A stretch of DNA of 64,000 nt from Streptomyces sp. A 4/2 (GCF_940670765.1 NZ_CALNVW010000049.1:1-64000), one strand, 5' to 3'. Shown: positions 51,132 through 62,239, numbered from the stretch's first letter. Notes: generated by a model not told the origin, from the letters alone. Numbers and translations are program-made.

Positions 51132-52955
51132 ATGTCTGTGCCGGTAGATGAGGAAAAGTCGGTAATGGTTCCGAAAAGCGTCCGGCGGATCGTCCAGGGA
51201 CCCCGCCCGGAGACGGTTCCCGCCCTGATCGGTACGGCCTGCACGCTCGTCGGTCTGCTCGACGTCGCCGGAGGAGTGTTCCCCCGGTTCCGCCACAGCC
51301 GGATGCATGCCGTCGCCGAAGTGCTGCCCGGCGCTCTCGGCCCCTTCACCGCCGCACTCGCCCTCTGTGCCGGTGTGCTGCTGCTCCTCCTCGCCCACGG
51401 GCTGAAACGCCGTAAGCGCAGGGCCTGGCGGGCCGCGGTGGTACTGCTGCCCGCGGGCGCGGTGGCGCAGTTCGTCTACCGCCACTCCGTCGTCGGTGCG
51501 CTGATCTCCCTGGTGCTGCTGTCCCTGCTGGTGCGCCACCGGAGCGAGTTCGAAGCACTGCCCGATCCGCGCAGCCGCTGGAAGGCGCTCGCCAACTTCG
51601 TCCTGCTCGGCGCGGGCTCGCTGGGCCTCGGGCTGATCGTCGTCAGCGTCCACCCCGGCCGGGTCGTCGGCAGCCCGAGCATCGTCGACCGCCTCCAGCA
51701 CGTGCTGTTCGGCCTGGTCGGCTTCGAGGGCCCGGTCGAGTACGCGGGCAACACCTCCTGGACCGTCGCCTACTCACTCGGCTCGCTCGGCCTGCTGACC
51801 GCGGTGACCACGATCTACCTGGCCTTCCGTCCCGAACATCCGGCCGCGCGCCTCACCGACGAGGACGAGAAGCAGCTGCGCGCCCTGCTGGCGAAGCACG
51901 GCGGCCGGGACTCGCTCGGCCACTTCGCGCTCCGCCGGGACAAGGGCGTCGTCTTCTCGCCGAGCGGCAAGGCGGCCGTCTGCTACCGCGTCGTCTCCGG
52001 CGTGATGCTCGCCAGCGGTGACCCGATCGGCGACGTGGAGGCGTGGCCCGGCGCCATCGAGCGCTTCATGGACGAGGCCAAGCTGCACTCCTGGACCCCC
52101 GCGGTGATGGGGTGCAGCGAGACCGGCGGTGAGGTCTGGACCCGCGAGACCGGGCTCGACGCGCTGGAACTGGGCGACGAGGCGGTGGTGGACGTGGTGG
52201 ATTTCTCCCTCGCCGGACGGGCGATGCGCAACGTACGCCAGATGGTGAAGCGTATCGAGCGCGGTGGCTACGAGACGCGGGTCCGGCGCGTCCGTGACGT
52301 GAGCGAGGCGGAACTGGAGCGGATCCGGGCAGCAGCGGCGGCCTGGCGCGGCACCGACACCGAGCGCGGCTTCTCGATGGCGCTCGGCCGGATCGGCGAC
52401 CCCGGCGACGGGGACTGCGTGATCGCCACGGCCCACAAGGCCGACGGGCCGGAATCCCCCTTCGGCGACCTGAAGGCGATCATCCACTTCGTACCGTGGG
52501 GTACGGACGGCATGTCCCTGGAACTGATGCGCCGCGACCGCGCCGCCGACCCGGGCATGAACGAGCTGCTGATCGTCGCCTCCCTGGAGGCCTCCCCCGC
52601 CCTCGGCATCGAGCGGGTCTCCCTCAACTTCGCGATGTTCCGCTCGGCCCTGGCCCGCGGCGAGAAGCTCGGCGCGGGTCCGGTGCTGCGGGGCTGGCGC
52701 GGGCTGCTGGTCTTCCTCTCCCGGTGGTTCCAGATCGAGTCGCTGTACAAGTTCAACGCGAAGTTCCGGCCGCGCTGGGAACCGCGGTTCGTGGTCTTCC
52801 GCAACACCAGCGACCTGCCGCGCATCGGCTTCGCCGCGATGCAGGCCGAGGGGTTCGTCAATCTGGGCCTGCCGTGGCCGTTCTCCCGGCGGGAGCGGGT
52901 GCAGGAACGGCCGTGCGCGCATCTCGCGACGGAGAACGGCGCGGAGGCGGCGTAA
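51132..52955 (+). CDS. MprF-like phosphatidylglycerol lysyltransferase-domain protein (DUF2156)
   Basis: A 607-residue protein with about six N-terminal membrane segments and a C-terminal GNAT-like DUF2156 domain (LRRDKGVVFSPSGKAAVCYR, GGEVWTRETGLDALELGDEA, ADPGMNELLIVASLEAS). This is the lipid-aminoacylation domain of MprF and of the N-terminal half of actinobacterial LysX, which add an amino acid to phosphatidylglycerol and change surface charge. No lysyl-tRNA synthetase domain is fused here. ATG 51132 (MSVPVDEEKSV) is the likely start. It is divergent from the esterase gene. Confidence 0.85.
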   Translation: MSVPVDEEKSVMVPKSVRRIVQGPRPETVPALIGTACTLVGLLDVAGGVFPRFRHSRMHAVAEVLPGALGPFTAALALCAGVLLLLLAHGLKRRKRRAWRAAVVLLPAGAVAQFVYRHSVVGALISLVLLSLLVRHRSEFEALPDPRSRWKALANFVLLGAGSLGLGLIVVSVHPGRVVGSPSIVDRLQHVLFGLVGFEGPVEYAGNTSWTVAYSLGSLGLLTAVTTIYLAFRPEHPAARLTDEDEKQLRALLAKHGGRDSLGHFALRRDKGVVFSPSGKAAVCYRVVSGVMLASGDPIGDVEAWPGAIERFMDEAKLHSWTPAVMGCSETGGEVWTRETGLDALELGDEAVVDVVDFSLAGRAMRNVRQMVKRIERGGYETRVRRVRDVSEAELERIRAAAAAWRGTDTERGFSMALGRIGDPGDGDCVIATAHKADGPESPFGDLKAIIHFVPWGTDGMSLELMRRDRAADPGMNELLIVASLEASPALGIERVSLNFAMFRSALARGEKLGAGPVLRGWRGLLVFLSRWFQIESLYKFNAKFRPRWEPRFVVFRNTSDLPRIGFAAMQAEGFVNLGLPWPFSRRERVQERPCAHLATENGAEAA

Positions 52956-53076
52956 CGGGGCCGAGCGAGCCCGTCCGCCGGCCGGGGCCGCCCCTGGGCC
53001 GTACGGGCCGCCCGGCACCCCCTGTCGGCGTACGGACTCCACGGCCGGGCCCGCGGGCAGCGCTTAGGCTGGGGGT

Positions 53077-53937
53077 ATGAGTACGTTGCGCGGGCGAGGC
53101 CTGGTTGCAGGACTGCCGGAGTGGGACCGCTGCGCGGTCATGGGTGTCGTCAATGTGACGCCCGATTCCTTCTCCGACGGAGGCCGCTGGTTCGACACCG
53201 GCACTGCGGTGAAACACGGCCTCGACCTCGTCGCGGAAGGCGCCGACCTGGTGGACGTGGGCGGTGAGTCCACCCGTCCGGGCGCCAGCCGGGTCGACGC
53301 CGACGAAGAGCTGCGCCGGGTGGTGCCCGTGGTGCGCGGCCTGGTCTCCGAGGGTGTCACCGTCTCCGTCGACACCATGCGCGCCGCCGTCGCCGAGCAG
53401 GCGATCGAGGCCGGTGCGCTGCTGGTCAACGACGTGAGCGGCGGACTGGCCGACCCCGCCATGATCCCGGTGGTCGCCGCCGCCGAGGCCCCCTTCGTGG
53501 TGATGCACTGGCGCGGTTTCAGCGAGTCCATGACCAGCCGGGCGGTCTACCGGGACGTGGTCGCCGAGGTCGTCGCCGAGCTGCGTGTCCGGGTGGACGC
53601 GGCGGTCGCCGGCGGTATCGCGCCGGAGCGGATCGTCGTCGACCCGGGCCTGGGCTTCGCCAAGGAAGCCGAGCACGACCTGGCCCTGGTCGCCCACCTC
53701 TCCGAGGTACGGGCCCTGGGCCACCCCCTGCTGGTCGCCGCCTCCCGCAAACGCTTCCTCGGCCGCGTACTGGCACGGGACGGCGCCACCCCGCCGCCCG
53801 CCCGCGAGCGGGACGCGGCCACCGCCGCCGTCTCCGCGCTCGCCGCCCACGAGGGCGCCTGGGCCGTCCGGGTCCACGAGGTACGGGCCACGGCCGACGC
53901 GGTCCGGGTGGCCCGCGCCGTAGAGGGAGCCAAGTGA
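53077..53937 (+). CDS. folP: Dihydropteroate synthase
   Basis: A 286-residue TIM-barrel enzyme that joins 6-hydroxymethyl-dihydropterin pyrophosphate with p-aminobenzoate; it is the sulfonamide target. Motifs are CAVMGVVNVTPDSFSDGGRW, DVGGESTRPGA, VNDVSGGLADP, DPGLGFAK and a C-terminal AASRKRFLG and RVHEV. It heads a folate operon: an NTF2-like protein overlaps it by 4 nt and folB-folK follow. folE lies nearby on the other strand. Confidence 0.97.
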   Translation: MSTLRGRGLVAGLPEWDRCAVMGVVNVTPDSFSDGGRWFDTGTAVKHGLDLVAEGADLVDVGGESTRPGASRVDADEELRRVVPVVRGLVSEGVTVSVDTMRAAVAEQAIEAGALLVNDVSGGLADPAMIPVVAAAEAPFVVMHWRGFSESMTSRAVYRDVVAEVVAELRVRVDAAVAGGIAPERIVVDPGLGFAKEAEHDLALVAHLSEVRALGHPLLVAASRKRFLGRVLARDGATPPPARERDAATAAVSALAAHEGAWAVRVHEVRATADAVRVARAVEGAK

Positions 53938-54413
53938 CCGCGAGCACCGAGGTCGAAGAGGTCGAGCTCGCCAACACCACCTTCTACGAGACGATGGAGC
54001 GGGGGGACTTCGAGGCCCTCTCCGGGCTGTGGCTGAACGACGAGATCTCCTGCGTCCACCCCGGCTGGCCGGTGCTCTCGGGGCGTGGCGACGTCCTCAG
54101 GTCGTACGCGCTGATCATGGCGAACACCGAGTACATCCAGTTCTTCCTGACCGATGTGAAGGTCGGTATCACCGCGGACACCGCCCTGGTGACCTGCACC
54201 GAGAACATCCTCAGCGGCGGCCCCGCCGAGGAGGCCGGTGAGCTGGGCCCGCTGGTCGGGCAGCTGGTCGTCGCCACCAATGTGTTCCGCAGGACGCCCG
54301 AGGGCTGGAAGCTCTGGTCGCACCACGGATCGCCGGTGCTGGCCGAGACCGGAGAGGACCCTTCCGGTGAAGGCGGTCCGGGCGGCGACGACGGCGAGGA
54401 AACGCCCGCCTGA
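53934..54413 (+). CDS. NTF2-like (SnoaL-type) small protein coupled to folP
   Basis: A 159-residue protein with a cone-shaped NTF2-like fold as suggested by ANTTFYETMERGDFEALSGL, WLNDEISCVHPGWPVLSGR and WKLWSHHGSPVL. The GTG start overlaps the folP stop (GTGA at 53934-53937). Family members are enzymes or ligand-binding proteins of many kinds. Its place inside the folate operon suggests a link to pteridine metabolism, but no such function is known to me. The acidic, Gly-rich C-terminus (EDPSGEGGPGGDDGEE) is disordered. Confidence 0.8.
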   Translation: MTASTEVEEVELANTTFYETMERGDFEALSGLWLNDEISCVHPGWPVLSGRGDVLRSYALIMANTEYIQFFLTDVKVGITADTALVTCTENILSGGPAEEAGELGPLVGQLVVATNVFRRTPEGWKLWSHHGSPVLAETGEDPSGEGGPGGDDGEETPA

Positions 54414-54602
54414 GTGGGCGGCGGCTCCCACAGGGTTGACCCGGCGGACCCGGGGGTAGGGGCGAGTATCACCCACCCGGACTTCTGTACGCGCCCCCGT
54501 GATCGGGCGTTGTCAGTGGCCGCAGGTAGATTCGAATGTGTGGGCTACGCCGACCGCTCTCGGCGCCGCCCGCGCTACCGACGAACAGCAGGAGTGATTC
54601 GC

Positions 54603-54962
54603 GTGGATCGTGTCGCGCTGCGCGGCCTCAAGGCCCGTGGGCACCATGGCGTCTTCCCCCGGGAGCGCGAGGAGGGCCAGACCTTCATCGTGGACCTGGT
54701 GCTCGGCCTCGACACCCGCCCCGCGGCGGCCGACGACGACCTGACGAAGACCGTGCACTACGGCGTCGTGGCGGAAGAAGTCGTCGATGTCGTCAAGGGC
54801 GAACCGGTCGACCTGATCGAGACGCTGGCCGAGCGGATCGCCCAGCAGTGCCTCAAGCACGAAGGCGTCCAGGAGGTCGAGGTGGTCGTGCACAAGCCGG
54901 ATGCCCCGATCACCGTGCCCTTCGACGACGTCACCATCACCATCATCCGGAGCCGAGTATGA
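54603..54962 (+). CDS. folB: Dihydroneopterin aldolase
   Basis: A 119-residue enzyme that converts dihydroneopterin to 6-hydroxymethyl-dihydropterin. LRGLKARGHHGVFPREREEG, HYGVVAEEV (with the catalytic Tyr), LIETLAERIA and VVVHKPDAP are characteristic. GTG 54603 follows AGGAGTG at good distance. It overlaps folK by 4 nt (ATGA at 54959-54962). The 189 bp between the NTF2-like gene and folB could contain an extra promoter. Confidence 0.95.
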   Translation: MDRVALRGLKARGHHGVFPREREEGQTFIVDLVLGLDTRPAAADDDLTKTVHYGVVAEEVVDVVKGEPVDLIETLAERIAQQCLKHEGVQEVEVVVHKPDAPITVPFDDVTITIIRSRV

Positions 54963-55570
54963 CCGTGTATCCCAGCGGGGCGCAGAGCGACCCGACCGTA
55001 CAGCCGGTGCCCGCCTCCGTGGTCGCGCAGGTCGACGCGGCCGATGTGACACTGTCCAATCCGAAACGGGCGGTGATCTCCCTCGGCGCCAATCTGGGCA
55101 ACCGCCTGGAGACCCTCCAGGGCGCCATCGACGCCCTGGAGGACACGCCCGGCCTCCGGGTCAAGGCCGTCTCGCCGGTGTACGAGACGGAGCCCTGGGG
55201 CGTCGACCCCGGCTCGCAGCCCTCGTACTTCAACGCGGTGGTCGTCGTGAAGACGACGCTGCCGCCGGACTCGCTCCTGGAGCGCGGCCAGGCCATCGAG
55301 GAGGCCTTCGACCGGGTCCGTGACGAGCGCTGGGGTCCGCGCACCATCGACGTGGACATCCTGTCGTACGCGGACGTGGTCTCCGACGACCCGGTGCTCA
55401 CCCTTCCCCACCCGCGCGCCCACCAGCGGGCCTTCGTCCTGGTCCCGTGGCACGACGTGGACCCCGGCGCCGAGCTGCCCGGCCGCGGCCCGGTCGCGGA
55501 TCTGCTGGCGACCGTCGGCAGCGAAGGTGTACTGGCGCGTGCCGATCTGGAACTCTGCCTGCCCGACTAG
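54959..55570 (+). CDS. folK: 6-hydroxymethyl-dihydropterin pyrophosphokinase
   Basis: A 203-residue kinase that supplies the FolP substrate. AVISLGANLGNRLETLQGAI, SPVYETEPWGV, RWGPRTIDVDIL and LPHPRAHQRAFVLVPW are all conserved. An N-terminal extension of about 35 residues precedes the usual start (VISLGAN), as in other actinobacteria. It is coupled to folB. Confidence 0.96.
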   Translation: MTVYPSGAQSDPTVQPVPASVVAQVDAADVTLSNPKRAVISLGANLGNRLETLQGAIDALEDTPGLRVKAVSPVYETEPWGVDPGSQPSYFNAVVVVKTTLPPDSLLERGQAIEEAFDRVRDERWGPRTIDVDILSYADVVSDDPVLTLPHPRAHQRAFVLVPWHDVDPGAELPGRGPVADLLATVGSEGVLARADLELCLPD

Positions 55571-55601
55571 TCGTTAGCCTCTGAGGGTCCGGAGGCAGTT
55601 C

Positions 55602-56108
55602 GTGAGCAAGGAAGAGCAGAGTCACGTGAAGCAACTACGGCTCGGTGTACTGGCCGGTCTGTTCGTCGTCGCCGGAGTGCTGTCCTGGGCGGGTGCCCGG
55701 CTCTGGAATTCGGTGGGCACCCTGCCGGGCGTGCCGCTCGCCGCGCCCATCGTGCTGGCGGCGATCGCGGTCGTTCTGCTCGCCACGGCTCTCTCGCTGC
55801 GGGGGCGACTGCGCGCCCAGCGGGAGCGGCGCCCCGGAGCGAAGGGCGTCGACCCGCTGATGGCGGCTCGCGCGGTGGTCTTCGCGCAGGCCAGCGCGCT
55901 GGTCGTGTCGCTGGTCTGCGGGCTGTACGGCGGCACGGGGGTCTATCTGCTCAGCCACCTCGACGACCCGTCCCGCCGGGACCAGGCGATCTACGCCGGG
56001 TTCTCGGTGGTGGCCGGGATCGCGGTGGTCGCCGCGGCGTTCTTCCTGGAACGGGTGTGCAAGCTCCCGGACGACGAGGACAAGAACGGCCAGGGCGCGG
56101 CGGCCTGA
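55602..56108 (+). CDS. DUF3180-type integral membrane protein
   Basis: A 168-residue protein with four membrane segments: two at the N-terminus (LRLGVLAGLFVVAGVLSWAG and LAAPIVLAAIAVVLLATAL) and two after a basic loop (ARAVVFAQASALVVSLVCGL and AGFSVVAGIAVVAAAFFLE). The loop PLMAARAVVFAQASA is typical of DUF3180 proteins found after folK in actinobacteria. Function unknown. GTG 55602 has GGAGG before it. Confidence 0.85.
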   Translation: MSKEEQSHVKQLRLGVLAGLFVVAGVLSWAGARLWNSVGTLPGVPLAAPIVLAAIAVVLLATALSLRGRLRAQRERRPGAKGVDPLMAARAVVFAQASALVVSLVCGLYGGTGVYLLSHLDDPSRRDQAIYAGFSVVAGIAVVAAAFFLERVCKLPDDEDKNGQGAAA

Positions 56109-56186
56109 CCGGCGCAGCCCGGCCCGCCCGGTCCGCTCCCGTTCCATCAGCTTCCGTCCGGCCCGTTTTCGTTCAGGCCGCTTCCG

Positions 56187-56216
56187 TCCGCGCTGATCCG
56201 TTCCGCGCTGATCCGT
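56187..56216. repeat. 15-bp exact tandem duplication next to the folE stop
   Basis: TCCGCGCTGATCCGT occurs at 56187-56201 and 56202-56216; the next base begins the folE stop codon (minus strand, 56217-56219). Related CTTCCGTCC pieces lie further left, so the region has been duplicated more than once. Confidence 0.88.
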
Positions 56217-56822
56217 TCAGCGCGCCATGATCAGGCTCATGGCCTCGGCCCGCGTCGCCGGATCGCGCAGCTGGCCGCGCACCGCGGAGGTGATGGTCTT
56301 CGCGCCGGGCTTGCGTATGCCGCGCATCGACATGCACATGTGCTCGCACTCCACCACCACGATCGCGCCACGCGGCTCCAGGATCTCCATCAGGGAGTCG
56401 GCGATCTGCGTGGTGAGACGCTCCTGCACCTGGGGGCGCCGGGCATAGACGTCGACCAGCCGGGCCAGCTTGGAGAGGCCGGTGATCTTGCCGCTGGTCG
56501 CCGGGATGTAGCCGACGTGCGCGACACCGTGGAACGGTACCAGGTGGTGCTCACAGGTCGAGAAGACCTCGATGTCCTTGACCAGGACCATCTCGTCGTG
56601 GCCGAGGTCGAACGTCGTCGTCAGGACGTCCTCGGGCTCCTGCCGCAGACCCGCGAAGATCTCCTTGTACGCCCGCGCGACCCGGGCCGGAGTCTCCAGC
56701 AGCCCTTCACGGTCCGGGTTCTCACCGACCGCGATGAGCAGCTCCCGTACGGCATTCTCGGCCCGCTTCTCGTCGAACTCGCGGATCCGGCTCTCGCCGT
56801 CCAGCGTTATCGGGTCCGTCAT
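56217..56822 (-). CDS. folE: GTP cyclohydrolase I
   Basis: A 201-residue zinc enzyme that opens the folate pathway by converting GTP to dihydroneopterin triphosphate. FSTCEHHLVPFHGVAHVGYIP supplies zinc and active-site residues, LSKLARLVDVYARRPQVQERLT and EHMCMSMRGIRKPG follow. It is on the minus strand, pointing at the folP-folB-folK operon. A strong terminator lies only 24 bp before its start codon, between it and ftsH. GGAGCGAGG precedes the ATG. Confidence 0.97.
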   Translation of the reverse strand: MTDPITLDGESRIREFDEKRAENAVRELLIAVGENPDREGLLETPARVARAYKEIFAGLRQEPEDVLTTTFDLGHDEMVLVKDIEVFSTCEHHLVPFHGVAHVGYIPATSGKITGLSKLARLVDVYARRPQVQERLTTQIADSLMEILEPRGAIVVVECEHMCMSMRGIRKPGAKTITSAVRGQLRDPATRAEAMSLIMAR

Positions 56823-56846
56823 CTGTGCCTCGCTCCGTAAAAGAAA

Positions 56847-56886
56847 ATGCCGCGTCCCCCAGGCTAGAACCTGGGGGACGCGGCAT
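56847..56886 (-). terminator. Intrinsic terminator between ftsH and folE
   Basis: ATGCCGCGTCCCCCAGG and its complement form a perfect 17-bp stem (56847-56863 with 56870-56886) with a 6-base loop. On the minus strand the stem is followed by TTTTCTTTT, one of the few real U-runs in this window. It lies 34 bp after the ftsH stop and 24 bp before the folE start. Confidence 0.92.
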
Positions 56887-56920
56887 GCATTCCGGGGCTA
56901 CCGGCAAGGGCGAGCGGTGA

Positions 56921-58960
<2,040 letters not shown>

Positions 58961-59147
58961 CCATACGGGGCGGAACTACGCCCCGTCCCTCCTGCCCGTA
59001 GGTAAATGCTGCTGTGAGTAAAGAGTGTTCTTCGGACGGTACCCCAGCATCGCCGCCCGCGACCTCACGGGAGTGCACAGGAGTGCCTTCCCCTGCTCCA
59101 ACGGCGGGAAATAGGTGAGGGTTCCCGTTCGGCTCACGGCTGAACTC

Positions 59148-59176
59148 CGGCCTGTCCGGCAGAGCCGGACGGGCCG
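59148..59176 (-). terminator. Terminator directly after hpt
   Basis: CGGCCTGTCCGGC (59148-59160) pairs over 13 bp, with one G-U wobble, with GCCGGACGGGCCG (59164-59176) around the loop AGA. On the minus strand it begins at the base after the hpt stop codon. Confidence 0.75.
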
Positions 59177-59740
59177 TTATCCGCCGTAGACGTGCGGGGC
59201 CAGAGTGCCGACAAAGGGGAGGTTGCGGTACTTCTCCGCGTAGTCGAGTCCGTATCCGACGACGAATTCATTCGGAATGTCGAACCCGGCCCACTTCACG
59301 TCGAGCGAGACCTTTGCGGCATCCGGCTTGCGCAGCAGGGTGCAGACCTCCAGCGAGGCGGGCTCACGGGAACCGAGGTTCGACAGCAGCCAGGAAAGCG
59401 TCAGACCCGAGTCGATGATGTCCTCGACGATCAGCACGTGCTTGCCCTTGATGTCGGTGTCCAGGTCCTTGAGGATCCGGACCACACCCGACGACTGGGT
59501 GCCCGCGCCGTACGACGACACCGCCATCCAGTCCATCGTGACCGACGTGGACAGTGCACGGGCGAGGTCCGCCATCACCATCACGGCGCCCTTGAGAACA
59601 CCGACGAGCAGCAGATCCTTGCCCGCGTACTCCGCGTCGATCTTCGCTGCCAGCTCCGCGAGCTTGGCGTCGATCTCTTCCTTGGTGATGAGCACCGACG
59701 CGAGGTCGGTGCCCATGTCTTTCTCGTTCACCCGGGCCAC
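59177..59740 (-). CDS. hpt: Hypoxanthine phosphoribosyltransferase
   Basis: A 187-residue purine-salvage enzyme that makes IMP or GMP from hypoxanthine or guanine and PRPP. The PRPP loop is VLIVEDIIDSGLTLSWLL; VGVLKGAVMVMADLARAL and VVGYGLDYAEKYRNLPFVG are typical. The GTG at 59740 opens the frame; the ATG at 59716 (MGTDLASVL) gives 179 residues and is a good alternative. It follows tilS at 39 bp, the common tilS-hpt-ftsH arrangement. Confidence 0.95.
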   Translation of the reverse strand: MARVNEKDMGTDLASVLITKEEIDAKLAELAAKIDAEYAGKDLLLVGVLKGAVMVMADLARALSTSVTMDWMAVSSYGAGTQSSGVVRILKDLDTDIKGKHVLIVEDIIDSGLTLSWLLSNLGSREPASLEVCTLLRKPDAAKVSLDVKWAGFDIPNEFVVGYGLDYAEKYRNLPFVGTLAPHVYGG

Positions 59741-59779
59741 TTTCAGTTGCTTGTGCTTCGCCTGAGGCGCGGCTCTGCG

Positions 59780-60832
59780 TCAGCCTTGCCGGATAACCAG
59801 TCTGCCACCCTGCCGCTGAGCCTCCACCCGGCCGGGGAGGTTGATGGCCCCCTGCCCCCGCCAGCCGGTGATCAGCCGGTCGATCTCCTCGATGTGCCGG
59901 GCGAAGAGCGAACCCGCGGGTGAGCCCGCCGCGATGACCGAGCGGCGCAGCACCCGGCTGCGGACTGCGGGCGGCAGGGCGTTCAGCTTCGCGCACTCCA
60001 GTTGCCCGGTCTCGTCACGGGAGGACGCCTCGGCGTCCGCGGCCCAGGCGTCCAGGGCGTCGGCGTCGTCACGGGAGAGACGTGCGGTGCGGGCCAGCGC
60101 CTCGACGACGCCCTTGCCGAGCGACTTCTCCAGCGCGGGCAGGCCCTCGTGGCGCAGCCGGGAGCGGGTGTACGCGGGGTCGGTGTTGTGCGGGTCGTCC
60201 CAGACCGGCAGCTGCTGGATCAGGCACGCCTTGCGGGCGGTCTGCCGGTCGAGCTGGAGGAAGGGCCTGCGGTACCGGCCGGCCGCCCCCGAGACGGCCG
60301 CCATACCGGACAGCGAACGGATGCCGGAGCCGCGGGCCAGGCCGAGGAGGACCGTCTCCGCCTGGTCGTCGCGGGTGTGCCCGAGGAGGACGGCGGCGGC
60401 GCCGCGGCGCTCGGCCACCGCGTCCAGCGCGGCGTACCTGGCATCCCTCGCGGCAGCCTCGGGCCCGCCGGCCCGGCCGACGGCCACGGCGACCGATTCG
60501 ACGGGGTCGAGCCCGAGGCCGCCGAGCCGGGAGACGACTTCGGCGGCCCGGAATTCCGAGCCGTCCTGGAGTCCGTGGTCGATGGTGACGCCGCCCGCGC
60601 GGACGGCGAGTTTACGGGCCTCGAAGGCCAGGGCGGAGGCGAGCGCCATGGAGTCGGCGCCACCGGAGCACGCGACCAGCACCAGCGGCTCGGGCCGTCC
60701 GTGCGGGGTGCTTCCGGGGTACGCACCGGCGAGGTGCGGGCTTGCGGGCTGTTCGGTCTGTTCGTTCAGTACGTCGTGGAGTACGCGGCGAACCGCCAGG
60801 CGTATCGCTGCGACCGCAGGATGGGGACCCAT
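59780..60832 (-). CDS. tilS: tRNA(Ile)-lysidine synthase
   Basis: A 350-residue enzyme that modifies C34 of the CAU anticodon of tRNA-Ile to lysidine so that it reads AUA and is charged with isoleucine. The ATP P-loop is LVACSGGADSMALA, followed by VTIDHGLQ and LLGHTRDDQAETVLLGLARG, the diagnostic PP-loop family pattern. C-terminal domains are short, as in other actinobacteria. The start ATG 60832 is followed by a basic helical lead. It is the first gene of the tilS-hpt pair. Confidence 0.95.
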   Translation of the reverse strand: MGPHPAVAAIRLAVRRVLHDVLNEQTEQPASPHLAGAYPGSTPHGRPEPLVLVACSGGADSMALASALAFEARKLAVRAGGVTIDHGLQDGSEFRAAEVVSRLGGLGLDPVESVAVAVGRAGGPEAAARDARYAALDAVAERRGAAAVLLGHTRDDQAETVLLGLARGSGIRSLSGMAAVSGAAGRYRRPFLQLDRQTARKACLIQQLPVWDDPHNTDPAYTRSRLRHEGLPALEKSLGKGVVEALARTARLSRDDADALDAWAADAEASSRDETGQLECAKLNALPPAVRSRVLRRSVIAAGSPAGSLFARHIEEIDRLITGWRGQGAINLPGRVEAQRQGGRLVIRQG

Positions 60833-61047
60833 GTCCGGTGCCCTTCGGTGGAGTTGGGGGGGTGCCTCGGATAGACGACAGCGTCACACAGAGTGCATAG
60901 ATGGTGACAGAAGCGGGCCGATACCCGAGCATTGCACGCCAACCCCTTGCCCACGGTCCCTCGGATGGGTGATGCTGCGCCTTTCTGGGAGACCCGGGGC
61001 CCTCCGCCGCGTACTTCAGCCGCGGACGGCCCGGAACGCCGGCCGGG

Positions 61048-62193
61048 TCAGAGCGACGGGTCGCCCTTGCGGTGCACCCGTGCGATCCAGTCGGCGGGGG
61101 CGGCGATCTCCGCCTTGGTGGGCAGCGTGTTCGGCGAGGTCCAGACGCGGTTGAAGCCGTCCATGCCGACCTCGTCGACCACGGTCCGTACGAACCGCTC
61201 TCCGTCGCGGTACTGCCGGAGTTTGGCGTCCAGGCCCAGCAGCTTGCGCAGTGCCTGGTCGAGGCGGCCCGCGCCCTGGGCCCGGCGCTGCTGGAACTTC
61301 TCGCGGATCTCGTCGACCGACGGCACGACCTGCGGGCCGACCCCGTCCATCACGTAGTCGGCGTGTCCTTCGAGCAGGGACATCACCGCGGTCAACCGGC
61401 CCAGGATGTCCCGCTGGGCCGGCGTCTGGACCAGTTCGACCAGCGAGTTCCCGCGGTCGGTGCCGGTGCTGTCGGACGCGTCGGAGCGGTTGCCCGCGAG
61501 CGACTGGGCGGCCTCGCGCAGCCGTTCCAGGACGGTCATCGGGTCGACCTCGGTCTCTTCGAGGAACGACTGGATCTCGCCCTCCAGATGGTCGCGCAGC
61601 CAGGGCACGGCGGTGAACTGGGTGCGGTGGGTCTCCTCGTGCAGGCAGACCCAGAGCCTGAAGTCGTGCGGGTCGACCTCCAGCTCGCGCTCCACGTGCA
61701 CGATGTTCGGCGCGACGAGCAGCAGCCGTCCGCCGGTGCCCACGGAGGCCGGGAGGTCACGGTCGGCCGGGGCGAACGTCTCGTACTGCCCGAGCACCCG
61801 GGACGAGAGGAACGACAGCAGCATGCCCAGTTCGACGCCGGTCACCTTGCCGCCGACCGCGCCGAGCACCGCGCCGCCCGGCCCGCTGCCGCGCCGCTCC
61901 TGCATCTTCTCCAGCAGGGGCCGCAGGACCTCACGGAACCCGGCGACGTTGGCCTTCACCCAGCCCGCCCGGTCCACGACGAGCACCGGGGTGTCCTTGC
62001 GCTCGGTGTCCTCCGGGATCATCCGGGTGAAGGCCCGGACGTGTTCCTCGGCGGACTTGGCATGCCTGCGCAGCTCCGCCACCACCGCACGGGCTTCGTC
62101 CCTGCTGACGTCCGGACCCTGTTTCGCGAAGCGGGTCGCAGTCGCCGTGGCGAGGTTCCAGTCGACCATCTCGGCACCACCGATGCGCGTCAT
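61048..62193 (-). CDS. Zinc-dependent metalloprotease of the DUF2342 family
   Basis: A 381-residue soluble protein with a gluzincin-like site LHEETHRTQFTAVPWL (HExxH), followed by LEGEIQSFLEE, which offers a third ligand, and VMSLLEGHADYVMDG near the end. The N-terminus (VDWNLATATATRFAKQGPDV) fits DUF2342 proteins, annotated in actinobacteria as zinc-dependent metalloproteases or, in older databases, as F420-associated. Its substrate is not known. It is between tilS and the carboxypeptidase gene on the same strand; the 215 bp before tilS contain no gene. Confidence 0.85.
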   Translation of the reverse strand: MTRIGGAEMVDWNLATATATRFAKQGPDVSRDEARAVVAELRRHAKSAEEHVRAFTRMIPEDTERKDTPVLVVDRAGWVKANVAGFREVLRPLLEKMQERRGSGPGGAVLGAVGGKVTGVELGMLLSFLSSRVLGQYETFAPADRDLPASVGTGGRLLLVAPNIVHVERELEVDPHDFRLWVCLHEETHRTQFTAVPWLRDHLEGEIQSFLEETEVDPMTVLERLREAAQSLAGNRSDASDSTGTDRGNSLVELVQTPAQRDILGRLTAVMSLLEGHADYVMDGVGPQVVPSVDEIREKFQQRRAQGAGRLDQALRKLLGLDAKLRQYRDGERFVRTVVDEVGMDGFNRVWTSPNTLPTKAEIAAPADWIARVHRKGDPSL

Positions 62194-62239
62194 GTGTCAA
62201 CCGTACGTTCTCCGATCCGCGGACGGTGAGGTGTTGGCC

